64,000 bases of DNA from a bacterium. Its GTDB lineage: Bacteria; CLD3; SB21. Where the stretch lies: positions 17,020 to 81,019 of the forward strand of contig WBUR01000014.1 in the NCBI GenBank assembly GCA_008933615.1. Direction: 5' to 3'. Positions within the stretch are counted from its first letter, which is position 1, and every line of letters begins with the position of its first letter. Below are positions 51,832-60,698 of the stretch, piece by piece. The translations under genes were made by a program, and so were the position numbers. Below the pieces are notes generated by a model. That model saw only the letters and a list, made by a program, of their open reading frames with translations, did not search any database and was not told the origin of the DNA.

Positions 51832-52988
51832 TAAATATTTTTCCCTGATAAAACGTTTTCGTAGTAGTCAATGTACATTTGCACTACGCGATCTGTCCCG
51901 AAATTATCAATGACGCGTTTTCGGGATGCATTTCCCAATTGCTGTTGCAGACTCTTATCCGATAATATTTTGACAATATCGTCCGCCATCGCGTCCACAT
52001 CTCCGAGTTTTTCAAGATATCCCGTTTCGCCATGAACATTAATCTCAGGGAGGCCGCCGACATTGGTGGTCACGACAGGAACTCCCGAAGCCATCGCTTC
52101 GAGTGCTGCGAGGCCGAAACTTTCCGATTCGCTCGGAAGCAGAAACACGTCCGCTTTGCAGATGAGATCGGACACCGCTTCCTGTTTGCCAAGAAATAAA
52201 ACATCATGTTCAACGTGCAGTTCACGCGCAAGTTGTTCTGTATTGTACCGTTCCGGCCCGTCGCCGATGAGAACGAGTTTACTGTTCACCGATTCTTTAA
52301 CTTTGGCAAATATTTTGATTACATCATTCAACCGCTTCAATGGGCGAAAATTACTTGTGTGCATGATGATCTTTTCACCTTTCGGCGCGATGTGGTGAAG
52401 AAAACCATTACAGGCGCCGTCGGATTCATCGTGCGGTTTATATTTTTCGGTATCGATAAAATTGTGAATCACTTCGATCTTACGGTTGGGTTTAATCTCG
52501 GAATAGGTCCGGTTGCGGAGATATTTAGATACCGCCGTCGTGCCGTCGCTTTCGTCGATACTGAATTTGATAAGATTCAGAAAAGACCTATCCATAGCCA
52601 GCAGCGTTATATCCGTTCCATGCAGCGTCGTGACGATCTTCAATTCCTTGATGCGGTTATTTTTTCGTATGATCTGTTTTGCAAGATACGCGCTGGGCGC
52701 ATGCGGTATCGCGTAATGCACATGGAGCAAATCGAGATCTTCAAACTCAGCAACCTCAGCCATACGCGCGGCGAGGGACAACGCATACGGCGTATATTCA
52801 AAAACCGGATACGTCATAACGTCAACGGCATGGAAATAAATATGTTCTCGAAAGGACGCTAAACGGAACGGGATGTCGGAGGTGATAAAATGAATATCGT
52901 GGCCTCGTTTTGCAAGCTCAATACCCAGTTCAGTAGCAACAACACCGCTGCCTCCATAGGTCGGGTAACACGTAACGCCAATTTTCAT
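51831..52988 (-). CDS. bshA: BshA, N-acetylglucosaminyl L-malate synthase
   Basis: First step of bacillithiol synthesis: transfers GlcNAc from UDP-GlcNAc to L-malate. A 385-residue GT4 glycosyltransferase whose start 'MKIGVTCYPTYGGSGVVATE' is diagnostic. 'YAIPHAPSAYLAKQI', 'VTTLHGTDITLL' and the nucleotide-sugar site 'LPSESESFGLAALEAMASG' follow. Its stop overlaps the GDPD start. bshC is at 33054, and no bshB deacetylase is in the window. Confidence 0.96.
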   Translation of the reverse strand: MKIGVTCYPTYGGSGVVATELGIELAKRGHDIHFITSDIPFRLASFREHIYFHAVDVMTYPVFEYTPYALSLAARMAEVAEFEDLDLLHVHYAIPHAPSAYLAKQIIRKNNRIKELKIVTTLHGTDITLLAMDRSFLNLIKFSIDESDGTTAVSKYLRNRTYSEIKPNRKIEVIHNFIDTEKYKPHDESDGACNGFLHHIAPKGEKIIMHTSNFRPLKRLNDVIKIFAKVKESVNSKLVLIGDGPERYNTEQLARELHVEHDVLFLGKQEAVSDLICKADVFLLPSESESFGLAALEAMASGVPVVTTNVGGLPEINVHGETGYLEKLGDVDAMADDIVKILSDKSLQQQLGNASRKRVIDNFGTDRVVQMYIDYYENVLSGKNI

Positions 52989-53003
52989 TTTTTTCTTTCT
53001 AAA

Positions 53004-53246
53004 CTATCTTCGCCTGAATACAATATACACACCATACGCGACGACAATACCGATCATGATGTATCGGTTGAAGTCAGGGCCAAAAAGGCCAAACATATTC
53101 AATACAATAGTCAGGATCATCAGACCTATGACCGACCAACCGTAGATCTGCCAGTAAAAAGCCCGCTTACGTTTGGCTTCGGCTTTCGCATCCTCGGCAT
53201 CCTGAATATCATTATGGTTTTCTAAAGGAGTTCGTTCTTCAGACAT
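53004..53246 (-). CDS. small two-helix membrane protein
   Basis: An 80-residue protein. After a charged N-terminus (about 30 residues, Glu/Ala/Lys-rich) come two hydrophobic stretches, about 31-50 and 58-75, the second closing with the basic tail 'FRRR'. I know no family for it. It lies 15 nt upstream of bshA and 5 nt downstream of greA, so all probably share a transcript. Confidence 0.75.
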   Translation of the reverse strand: MSEERTPLENHNDIQDAEDAKAEAKRKRAFYWQIYGWSVIGLMILTIVLNMFGLFGPDFNRYIMIGIVVAYGVYIVFRRR

Positions 53247-53251
53247 GAATG

Positions 53252-53725
53252 TTAATTTCTGGAAATTTTTAAAATCTTAAGCTGCAATTCGCCGTTGGGA
53301 ACCTGAATGGTCGCCGTATCCCCGACGGCCTTACCGAGCAGCCCTTTACCGATCGGCGTATTGACGGATATTTTTCCCGTTTCCCAATCGGCTTCGTTAT
53401 CCGGAACCAACGTGTACGTTATTTTTTCTTTAGTTTTGATGTTTTGAAGATTCACCGTTGCCAAAATGTATACTTTATCCGATGGAATATCTTCTTCTTT
53501 GACGATCACCGCATGCATGAGTTTATATTCCATATCGTTGATGCGGTTTTGCAGATGCTGGAGTTCTTCCTTCGCGGCATGGTATTCCGCATTTTCTTTG
53601 AGATCACCGTGCTCGCGCGCGACTTGAACACGGTTTGTGATCTCAGGGCGTTTCACGTTTTTCAACTGCTTGATCTCTTCCTTCATTTTTTTAAGGCCCT
53701 CCGGGGTCACATAAAACTTCGCCAT
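53252..53725 (-). CDS. greA: transcription elongation factor GreA
   Basis: Rescues backtracked RNA polymerase by stimulating transcript cleavage. At 157 residues it has normal length. The coiled-coil N-domain holds the acidic tip motif 'REHGDLKENAEYHAAKE', and the C-domain has 'NTPIGKGLLGKAVGDTATI'. It appears to head the run greA - small membrane protein - bshA - GDPD. About 170 nt separate it from the M24 gene; that gap holds an inverted repeat CCCGCAG/CTGCGGG that is too loose to call. Confidence 0.96.
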   Translation of the reverse strand: MAKFYVTPEGLKKMKEEIKQLKNVKRPEITNRVQVAREHGDLKENAEYHAAKEELQHLQNRINDMEYKLMHAVIVKEEDIPSDKVYILATVNLQNIKTKEKITYTLVPDNEADWETGKISVNTPIGKGLLGKAVGDTATIQVPNGELQLKILKISRN

Positions 53726-53893
53726 TGTTTAAGAATTTTCTCCTTTTCGTTAACAAAAATTATGAAACTAGCCTGTTTCTGAAATATTTTCCCGCAGGTC
53801 TTGCTAATTACGCAGACAAACTTTCTGCGGGAATCGGCGAAATTTACGGAATATTATATTTGTTTTTCTCATTCAATCGGAGCCGTTGTGAAA

Positions 53894-55114
53894 TCATTTA
53901 AGAATAGCGAGCACTTCCTGTTGCAGCGGCGTTCCCGTCACAAGAATGTCTTTATTTTCCATGACAAATACATCGATTTCAGTGCGCACGCCGAAGTCAT
54001 CGATAAAATAGATTCCGGGCTCTATCGAAAAACAAGTGCGCGGTATGATACGGCGATTGTCTTTTGTCTCGAGATTATCTATGTTCGCGCCATTGCCATG
54101 AACGTCCTCTCCGATCGAATGTCCCGTGCGGTGAATAAAATATTCGCCGTATCCCTTCGATTTAATATAATTTCGGCACACGTCATCAACCTGCCATCCG
54201 TAAAGCGGCTGTTCCTTAGTTATTTCATTCTTGATAAAACTCACAGCGGCGTCGCGCGCGCCTTTCACTACCTGAAAAATCTTTTCGTATTTTTCCGGAA
54301 CCGTTGTCCCCGCGTAACCTACCCATGTGTAGTCGGCGTAAACTCCTCTCGGCGTGTTTTTCTTACACCAAAGATCGATCAGAACAAAATCGTTTTCGTG
54401 AATCTCTTTGAAAACATCTTTAGTGGGTTCATAATGCGGATCGCCGGAATTTTGGTTGACGGAACAATTTGGAAAATGCTCGGTTGTCATCCCGTGTTCG
54501 CGGATGCGCTTAAGTATAAATTGCTGTACGTCATATTCCGTGATTTTTTGTTTTGATTTGAGTTTACTCTTTATTTCCGCAAACGCCTCGTGAACGAACT
54601 TGATCAGCGCGCGCGAGGCTTCGAGGTGAAATTCAAGCTGTTCGTTATCCCAGATAGAATCGAAGAATTGGATAAGATCCGCTGAAGAAACGACTTCAGC
54701 GCCCGTAGTTTTTTTAACGAGTTCGACGGTACCGGCGTCCACGATCGAAATGTACGGGATATTTGCTTCCGGTGAATATTCCATCGCGATTTTCTTGCCG
54801 CCTCTAACCATTCGTTTAAGCGCGTCTTCAAGTTCACGCCAGCTTGAATAGATCATTTTGTCGCCCGGCAGCGTATCCAATGTCCCTCGTTCGATACCGT
54901 GAACCAATTTTTGCGGCACGCCTTTGGCAGGAATGTAATAAAAAAAACGCCTCATCTGCGTCAGATGTTCCGGCAGAACAAGAATTTTTTGCGCGATAGA
55001 ATTATTTTTTCGAAAGCTGTAGAATAACCACCCGTCAAGTCCCAATGTCTGAAGGGAATCTTGGATCTGTTTTACCCGGCTGTCCGATAGTCCTTTTTCG
55101 AATGTTGTTTCCAT
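53894..55114 (-). CDS. M24 family metallopeptidase (Xaa-Pro aminopeptidase-like)
   Basis: A 406-residue cytoplasmic protein with a pita-bread fold in its C-terminal half. Metal ligands appear in order: the Asp in 'VLIDLWCKK', Asp in 'YADYTWVGY', His in 'FIHRTGHSIG', Glu in 'FSIEPGIYF' and Glu in 'GVRTEIDVFV'. The N-terminal half resembles the creatinase-like domain of Xaa-Pro peptidases, though its opening lacks the usual 'R' rich motif and is divergent. It probably removes N-terminal residues ahead of proline, in line with other peptide-use genes here. It is 13 nt downstream of thiL. Confidence 0.9.
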   Translation of the reverse strand: METTFEKGLSDSRVKQIQDSLQTLGLDGWLFYSFRKNNSIAQKILVLPEHLTQMRRFFYYIPAKGVPQKLVHGIERGTLDTLPGDKMIYSSWRELEDALKRMVRGGKKIAMEYSPEANIPYISIVDAGTVELVKKTTGAEVVSSADLIQFFDSIWDNEQLEFHLEASRALIKFVHEAFAEIKSKLKSKQKITEYDVQQFILKRIREHGMTTEHFPNCSVNQNSGDPHYEPTKDVFKEIHENDFVLIDLWCKKNTPRGVYADYTWVGYAGTTVPEKYEKIFQVVKGARDAAVSFIKNEITKEQPLYGWQVDDVCRNYIKSKGYGEYFIHRTGHSIGEDVHGNGANIDNLETKDNRRIIPRTCFSIEPGIYFIDDFGVRTEIDVFVMENKDILVTGTPLQQEVLAILK

Positions 55115-55127
55115 AATGTATTCCTGA

Positions 55128-56129
55128 TTAAAAGTGTTTAAAGCCCTTAACTTCGATTTTTGTTTTCTTGTTATTCCTTATCCCGCTAATCATGTTAGAA
55201 GCGGTCATTCTTCCGATAGCGGTAATGTTCTTTCCCAAAATTCGTTTGGCCTTCTTAAAATTCTTCGGCGTGAGGGTCATCAACAGCTCATATTCCTCAC
55301 CGCCGTGCAATACGTAATCCAGAATATTATCTTTTTTTAGTTGTGCCGCTCTTAGCGTTTCGGGATGAACAGGGATATGCGCCAATTCTAATTCCGCGCC
55401 GGCTTTGCTTGCCCTGCAGATATGGCTGAGATCCGAAGATAGCCCGTCGCTGATATCAATACAGCTATTTATTTTAACCCCTTTTTTTAAAAGCAGGCGA
55501 ATCCACTCGTTACGTGGCTCAGGATTCAAATGTTTCTCTGTAATATAAGAAAATACTGAAGATCGTTTACGATTCTGCAAAATGCTCAGGCCCGCATGCG
55601 ATCCGCCAAGATCGCCCGTGACTGCAATAATATCGCCGACTTTTGCCGAAGATCGTTTCAGAATATATCTTGGCTCAACCTCTCCGAGTAAAGTAATACA
55701 GATTACCAATTCACTTTTCGCCCGAGTGATATTTCCGCCTATTACCTGTGTCTGATACTTTTTTGCGATCTCCGAAATACCGCGATACAGTTCCGTGATA
55801 TTATCTGCAGTGATTTTGGCGGGAATCGTCAGATTGAGCAGCGCCCATGTCGGAACGGCTCCCATCGCCGCAATATCGCTTAGATTGGACGACAGCGCTT
55901 TCCGGCCCAATTTTTTAAAATTCGAATATCGAAGATCAAAATGAATACCTTCAACTAACGCATCGACGGTGACAACATTCCACATATTTTTGGATGTCTT
56001 AAACACCGCCGCGTCGTCTCCAATACCGAGTACCAGCTTTGAGTTTCTTTGACCTTTTTTTAGAATCCGGCTGATCAAATTGATTAGACCGAATTCGTCA
56101 ACCTGCTGCATGCTCGTTTTTGGCGCCAT
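55128..56129 (-). CDS. thiL: thiamine-monophosphate kinase
   Basis: Phosphorylates thiamine monophosphate to the active diphosphate. The protein has about 333 residues from Met at 56129; an in-frame Met at 56186 would add an unlikely 19-residue leader and a Met at 56111 is the other option. Motifs: 'LVLGIGDDAAVF' (metal/ATP Asp pair), 'DALVEGIHF', 'AMGAVPTWALLNLTIP', 'VIGGNITRAK', 'VTGDLGGSHAGL' and 'CIDISDGLSSDLSHI'. No other thi gene is nearby. The M24 gene follows closely. Confidence 0.95.
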   Translation of the reverse strand: MAPKTSMQQVDEFGLINLISRILKKGQRNSKLVLGIGDDAAVFKTSKNMWNVVTVDALVEGIHFDLRYSNFKKLGRKALSSNLSDIAAMGAVPTWALLNLTIPAKITADNITELYRGISEIAKKYQTQVIGGNITRAKSELVICITLLGEVEPRYILKRSSAKVGDIIAVTGDLGGSHAGLSILQNRKRSSVFSYITEKHLNPEPRNEWIRLLLKKGVKINSCIDISDGLSSDLSHICRASKAGAELELAHIPVHPETLRAAQLKKDNILDYVLHGGEEYELLMTLTPKNFKKAKRILGKNITAIGRMTASNMISGIRNNKKTKIEVKGFKHF

Positions 56130-56227
56130 AAACGTTGGCAATATAAACGAATATCTGCATTTAATCAAATTGTTTTTAAAGATCAACTGGCTTGAAAACG
56201 CCGTATGTAGCGGGGTTTTTAGGGGAT

Positions 56228-58570
56228 TTAGAATTCAAAAATGGTTCCGATGGTATAACTTCGTCCGGGCATCCGATATCGTTCAATTTCTTCGTATTGC
56301 GTGTTGGTAATGTTGTTCACCGCAAAATAAACCAGCAGGCCATGCTGAAATTTGTAAGATAGCTTTGAATTTAATGCAAAAAAGGCATCCGGCTCGCTTC
56401 CTGGATAGATCGAAACCTCTTGTATTGAGCTGTTATATCGTCCGTTCACATTCCACGCAATATTACCATAAAACGCATCGGAATTAAAATTAAAAGAGTG
56501 TTTAACCTTATACGGAAGATCGTGATTGCCGTTTGCGTAACCAATATCGCTTTGTCCTGCATTCCTGGAGATATCCCTCGCGTCCAGATAGGTATAACCA
56601 AAAGATGCCGTATAGTAGTGTTTGCAATACAGATTGAAATTGAATTCGATCCCCTGCATCCTTGCGCGATTGAGATTAAGAACCTTGTACAGGTTTCCTG
56701 AAACCAGTTTATAGGCAATGAGATTCTTGTACTCATTGTAGAAATAGGAAATGTCATATGCCGTATATTCAGTGATGCGAAATTTTGTGCCAAGTTCAAA
56801 CGAAACAAACAGTTTTTCCGACTTTAAGTTAGGATCCTGAATGAAATTGATCCCTCCGCCGGATTCATATTTAATATATCTTTCAGCCACCGAAGGGTTT
56901 CGGTACGCCTGCGCCAGAAGCGTTCTTACCGACCAATCATCAGTGACTGCATATACCATCGATACTTTGGGGCTGAAATTGCCTTCGGAGTAATCGCCAA
57001 AGATTGTATTGTAATCATAACGAAGCCCGACCGTCGTTGTGAATTTTCGGTGCAACCGGATCTCATCCTGCACGTACCCGGCCACATTGACGGCCTTGTG
57101 CTTTCCATATAAAATATCTGCCGGACGGGCATCGGTATAATCAAACTGGAAATCCGTTCCTGCTATCAGATAATGCATTTCTCCTACATAGTAATCCAAC
57201 TGGGAAACATTCCCCACACGAAAAGTGTTGATCGTCGTTTTGGGAATTTCCTGATGTCCGACGTTAACATTCGTACTGTCATTTTCCGGGTTCTTATCAA
57301 ACACATATTCTGAACCATTGTTATAATAATAGAACCGGCTTGAATACTTAACTGAAGTGCTGGGAATGGCATAATAGTAAAGATCGCTGCTGAATTCATG
57401 CCGGTTTTGACGGTCGTCTTGCCTCCAAGGAGCGACGGAATAGGACTCTATAAAATTAAGCCATGTTGCAGGATATTCGTTGTGTATCCAATTGTAGTTA
57501 GCCGATAGCTGGATATTCCGGTTATTTGAAAAATTATATATTCCTTTTCCGTAAATATTATACATCTTAAATCCTGTAGATTCTCTGTGCCCGTCATTCG
57601 ATTTGCGTCCGGCATCTACGAGGAATGAAAAATTATCAATTTTTCTGCTGTGTGAGAACTCCAATGTATTGTAGTCGCCAACTTTGTTGTAGCCCGTATA
57701 GGAAGGAGCGGGATTGTAAAACCCGTATTCCGCATGAACTTTGGTATAAGGCTTCAAAACCGGCTTTTTCGTTATAACATTGATCACACCGCCCATGGCA
57801 TTGGAACCATACAGCGAAGAGTAAGCGCCTTTGACAACTTCCACGCGTTCGATGGAATTGGTGGGAACAAGATTCCAAAGAGCTCCGCCCGATTCCGGGC
57901 TCAGGGCCGGCCGGCCATCGATCAGAAGTAGAACACGATTACCAACACCGGCTCCGGCAACCTCGGATGAACCTCGAATCGAAACTGCTTGCACATTGGA
58001 GCCGCTGGAACGCGTCATCTGCACGCTTGGCGCGGCTTCAATAACCTGATCGAATGTGGCGATTCCTTTATTCTTGATCTCATCTGCCGTGATAACTCCG
58101 ACGCTGGCGGGCGCCAAGTTAGCCGTCTGTTCTCTTCGGGATGCAGTGATCACGATGTCTTCAGAAATAATAGCCGCCTCGGCCATGGGAATCTCAACAA
58201 AAGTAGCGCGATTGTAAGTGACCGGGATACTCTCTACCAACTTCATATCGTATCCGATGAACGTCGCCCGAAGTTTATGCAGCCCGACAGGAATTTTGGT
58301 GATTTTAAATATTCCATTTTCGTCCGAGACATCGCCCAAAACGGTTCCGACCACCATAACATTCACATAAGATAAAGGCTCATTTGTTTTGGAATCATAT
58401 ATTTTCCCGGTTATTTCTCCGAAGATTTTCTTGTTTCCATCGATCTCGTCGTCAGAATACGTTGCAAAAGCAACCGGCTCTACCGCTTGCGCATACAGAT
58501 TCCAGTTGCAGTGTAAAGCGGCACAAACAGTTAACAAAAAGAGGCAAACTATGTTGCTTCTGTAATTCAT
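56228..58570 (-). CDS. TonB-dependent outer-membrane receptor
   Basis: A 780-residue receptor. The Met at 58570 begins a clear signal sequence ('CLFLLTVCAALHC', cleavage near 'LYAQ'). A carboxypeptidase regulatory-like domain lies at about 45-125 ('GKIYDSKTNEPLSYVNVMVVGT'). The plug follows ('DIVITASRREQTANLAPASVG', 'SIRGSSEV', 'LLLIDGRPALSPESGG', 'VEVVKGAYSSLYGSNAMGGVINVIT'). The rest is a 22-strand-type barrel ending in the aromatic 'YTIGTIFEF'. The plug resembles BtuB/siderophore receptors but the ligand is unknown. A small lipoprotein gene precedes it, with a terminator in between. Confidence 0.95.
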   Translation of the reverse strand: MNYRSNIVCLFLLTVCAALHCNWNLYAQAVEPVAFATYSDDEIDGNKKIFGEITGKIYDSKTNEPLSYVNVMVVGTVLGDVSDENGIFKITKIPVGLHKLRATFIGYDMKLVESIPVTYNRATFVEIPMAEAAIISEDIVITASRREQTANLAPASVGVITADEIKNKGIATFDQVIEAAPSVQMTRSSGSNVQAVSIRGSSEVAGAGVGNRVLLLIDGRPALSPESGGALWNLVPTNSIERVEVVKGAYSSLYGSNAMGGVINVITKKPVLKPYTKVHAEYGFYNPAPSYTGYNKVGDYNTLEFSHSRKIDNFSFLVDAGRKSNDGHRESTGFKMYNIYGKGIYNFSNNRNIQLSANYNWIHNEYPATWLNFIESYSVAPWRQDDRQNRHEFSSDLYYYAIPSTSVKYSSRFYYYNNGSEYVFDKNPENDSTNVNVGHQEIPKTTINTFRVGNVSQLDYYVGEMHYLIAGTDFQFDYTDARPADILYGKHKAVNVAGYVQDEIRLHRKFTTTVGLRYDYNTIFGDYSEGNFSPKVSMVYAVTDDWSVRTLLAQAYRNPSVAERYIKYESGGGINFIQDPNLKSEKLFVSFELGTKFRITEYTAYDISYFYNEYKNLIAYKLVSGNLYKVLNLNRARMQGIEFNFNLYCKHYYTASFGYTYLDARDISRNAGQSDIGYANGNHDLPYKVKHSFNFNSDAFYGNIAWNVNGRYNSSIQEVSIYPGSEPDAFFALNSKLSYKFQHGLLVYFAVNNITNTQYEEIERYRMPGRSYTIGTIFEF

Positions 58571-58590
58571 TTCATCTCGCTTCAAATACA

Positions 58591-58624
58591 AAAAAGAGGT
58601 AACCCGTTGTATCCGGGTTACCTC
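58591..58624 (-). terminator. terminator between lipoprotein and TonB-receptor genes
   Basis: GAGGTAACCCG and CGGGTTACCTC pair around a 7-nt loop, followed on the minus strand by TTTTTT. It sits in the short gap between the two genes, so the receptor may be expressed by read-through or from a promoter inside the hairpin region. Confidence 0.88.
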
Positions 58625-58632
58625 CGTCTAAT

Positions 58633-59217
58633 TTAAAACATATTAACCCACACGTTAAACCAGGTCGCCGCAAATTTATAATCTGCCCGGAAATTAATTT
58701 CAACATCGTCGCCTTTGAGAACCGTGATCGGAGCCGGCGCTGGATATCCTGGAACACCAGTAAAAGTAAAACCATAACTCACGCTATCCGGATGATCCCA
58801 ATGTACGCCCAAAGTTGCTGTTTTCTTTCCTGAAGCGGATGAGTAACTACGGTTAGTTCGATACCCCACTGCCACAGCAGAATAAGTACCGGGTTCTACT
58901 TCAATAGAGTATTCATAAGTTGAGTCTGCCGGATCGATAGTCAAAATAACCGGCTCATTCGCATTATATGGTGCTCCTTGAGCAAATGTTCCGCCCGGAC
59001 TTGCTGCCCACACTGAATCTCCGAATATAACTACTTCGACCACACCGCTATCCGCAGACGAGACGCTGCCGCTCTGAGTCCATGTGTATAAATTTTTGAA
59101 TGTGATCGTCCCGTGAATGGTTGCCGTATTCGGCTTGCTATCATCACAGCCTGTAAAGGCGAATATCGCCAGTGCTGTCCCCATTACAATAGACAGAAAG
59201 GTAGTTTTTGCTTTCAT
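58633..59217 (-). CDS. small lipoprotein preceding a TonB receptor
   Basis: A 194-residue lipoprotein: N-terminal hydrophobic run and lipobox 'AFTGC' (Cys about 24). The mature part is beta-rich and alternates polar and aromatic residues ('TIHGTITFKNLYTWTQSG', 'YEYSIEVEPGTYSAVAVGYR', 'DVEINFRADYKFAA'), like a carboxypeptidase-regulatory or transthyretin-like fold. I assign no family. It is encoded just upstream of the TonB receptor on the same strand, as substrate-capturing lipoproteins often are, so a partner role is likely. Confidence 0.78.
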   Translation of the reverse strand: MKAKTTFLSIVMGTALAIFAFTGCDDSKPNTATIHGTITFKNLYTWTQSGSVSSADSGVVEVVIFGDSVWAASPGGTFAQGAPYNANEPVILTIDPADSTYEYSIEVEPGTYSAVAVGYRTNRSYSSASGKKTATLGVHWDHPDSVSYGFTFTGVPGYPAPAPITVLKGDDVEINFRADYKFAATWFNVWVNMF

Positions 59218-59386
59218 TTTATCCCTCGTAAGGTTAATAAAAAAATTATTTACGCCTTAATATAATACCAAAACTATCGGATAATATGACACTTATCATA
59301 TTTTACGTTTTTGTTACAAATTTCTGACGGTCTACTTACAAATGATCATTTTTTCCTTCTTTTTGGATCATATGCGCACTTAATTT

Positions 59387-59415
59387 TTGATAGTTAATTC
59401 AAGTTTTTTTATAAA
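59387..59415 (+). promoter_or_regulatory. promoter of the sigma/anti-sigma operon
   Basis: TTGATA (59387-59392), 17 nt, TATAAA (59410-59415), about 75 nt before the sigma-factor ATG. The remainder of the 273-nt gap shows nothing else clear. Confidence 0.6.
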
Positions 59416-59490
59416 CCCTTTTGCAATTGCTTCGTCTAATAATTACCTTTGATTGACATTTGGAGTAACCATCGCTGCCAATGAACCGGA

Positions 59491-60057
59491 ATGGATGATA
59501 AAGAACTCGTAGAATCATTTAAACATGGTTCGACCTACGAAAAGGACAAGGCCTTCAACCGGATCGTATCGTTATACCGTGAACGTTTATATGCCGTTAT
59601 TCGGGGTTTCACAAATGATCATGACGACACGGACGATCTTTTACAGGAAACTTTTGTGAAAGCATTTGAACATTTACATAAATTCCGGGGTGAGAGTTCT
59701 CTCTATACTTGGTTATGCCGTATCGCAATTAACCAATCGATCTCTTTTCAGAGGAAAAAAAAGTTGAAAAATTTAGTTTCATTGGAAAATTTATCTGTTC
59801 CGCTTAGATCGCGTCAGCAAGACCCGGAAGGGATACTCCAGGAAACCGAACTGAAGAATATGATTCGTGAAGCCGTAGATCAATTATCGGAAAAACAAAA
59901 AATCGTTTTTAATTTGCGCTTTTATGATGAGTTGAGTCATGCGGAAATTGCGCAGATCACGGGAAACTCCATCGGAACTATCAAAGCAAATTTTTTTCAT
60001 GCGATCCAAAAGGTTAAGCAGTTTATTGAAAACCGATACGCCATATCCGGAAAATGA
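59491..60057 (+). CDS. ECF RNA polymerase sigma factor
   Basis: A 188-residue extracytoplasmic-function sigma factor. Region 2 has 'FNRIVSLYRERLYAVIRGF', 'DTDDLLQETFVKAFEHLHKF' and 'ESSLYTWLCRIAINQS'. Region 4 has the helix-turn-helix 'LSHAEIAQITGNSIGTIKANF'. The ATG at 59491 follows a short CGGA. The next gene starts 10 nt after its stop and looks like its anti-sigma factor, and a Spy-like periplasmic protein follows. That order is typical of envelope-stress systems. Confidence 0.92.
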   Translation: MDDKELVESFKHGSTYEKDKAFNRIVSLYRERLYAVIRGFTNDHDDTDDLLQETFVKAFEHLHKFRGESSLYTWLCRIAINQSISFQRKKKLKNLVSLENLSVPLRSRQQDPEGILQETELKNMIREAVDQLSEKQKIVFNLRFYDELSHAEIAQITGNSIGTIKANFFHAIQKVKQFIENRYAISGK

Positions 60058-60067
60058 AACAACCTAT

Positions 60068-60679
60068 ATGAAAATCAATCAACAGGAAATCATTGAATTC
60101 ATTTTGCACGAGCTCCCTGCAAACCGGCAGCAAGAGATCTACCATCTTGTTCAGCACGATGAAGATTGGAAAGCTGAATTTGATAAATGGTCATCTGTCA
60201 TTCAAAACATCAATAACGAAAAACAATATGTCGCCAAATATGATGACATCCCTGATCGTTATTGGAGCACATTTCTGCCGAGAGTTCGTGACAGGATTGA
60301 TACAAAAACCAGGCGGCGTGCTGTTTTTCGCGAACGTTTTGTTCATGCCTTTCCTTCTTTCGGCCTCGCGCTTGTGATCCTTTTTTTTCTGAATAGCGTT
60401 TTGCTCACTAACCAAAAAATTGATTATTTGCTGGATCAATATGACTGGGTCAGCAGTTTAAATTCAACCAGGATCATTGACCATTACATTGGCCAGAATA
60501 AGTCCGCCGTCGATGAGTTCATCAGCGATGTATTGAATAATGACGAAGCAGATAAAACCGCATTAACATATTGGGAAGAAACTATTAATCCGACAGAGTC
60601 TGTTCTGGACTACAGCGCACTCTCCCCTGAAGAGCAGAATGAATTATTGGACAACCTCGAAAAAATAACAACTTTCTAA
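60068..60679 (+). CDS. putative anti-sigma factor
   Basis: A 203-residue membrane protein starting at ATG 60068; the frame stays open upstream inside the sigma gene but the start there would be implausible. The N-terminal 50 residues 'IIEFILHELPANRQQEIYHL' look like an anti-sigma helical domain ('L...gel...ear.iEahl' type, without the zinc HxxxCxxC). One membrane segment lies at about 98-115 (ALVILFFLNSVLL). The C-terminal part is acidic and periplasmic. It probably binds the sigma factor encoded 10 nt upstream. Assignment rests on position and topology more than on motif. Confidence 0.75.
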   Translation: MKINQQEIIEFILHELPANRQQEIYHLVQHDEDWKAEFDKWSSVIQNINNEKQYVAKYDDIPDRYWSTFLPRVRDRIDTKTRRRAVFRERFVHAFPSFGLALVILFFLNSVLLTNQKIDYLLDQYDWVSSLNSTRIIDHYIGQNKSAVDEFISDVLNNDEADKTALTYWEETINPTESVLDYSALSPEEQNELLDNLEKITTF

Positions 60680-60698
60680 ATTATAAAGGCGTCGTATT

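Noticed and set aside
53790..53833. CCCGCAG/CTGCGGG inverted repeat after the M24 gene
   Set aside because: The loop is long and no T-run follows on either strand; I could not support a terminator or a structured RNA.
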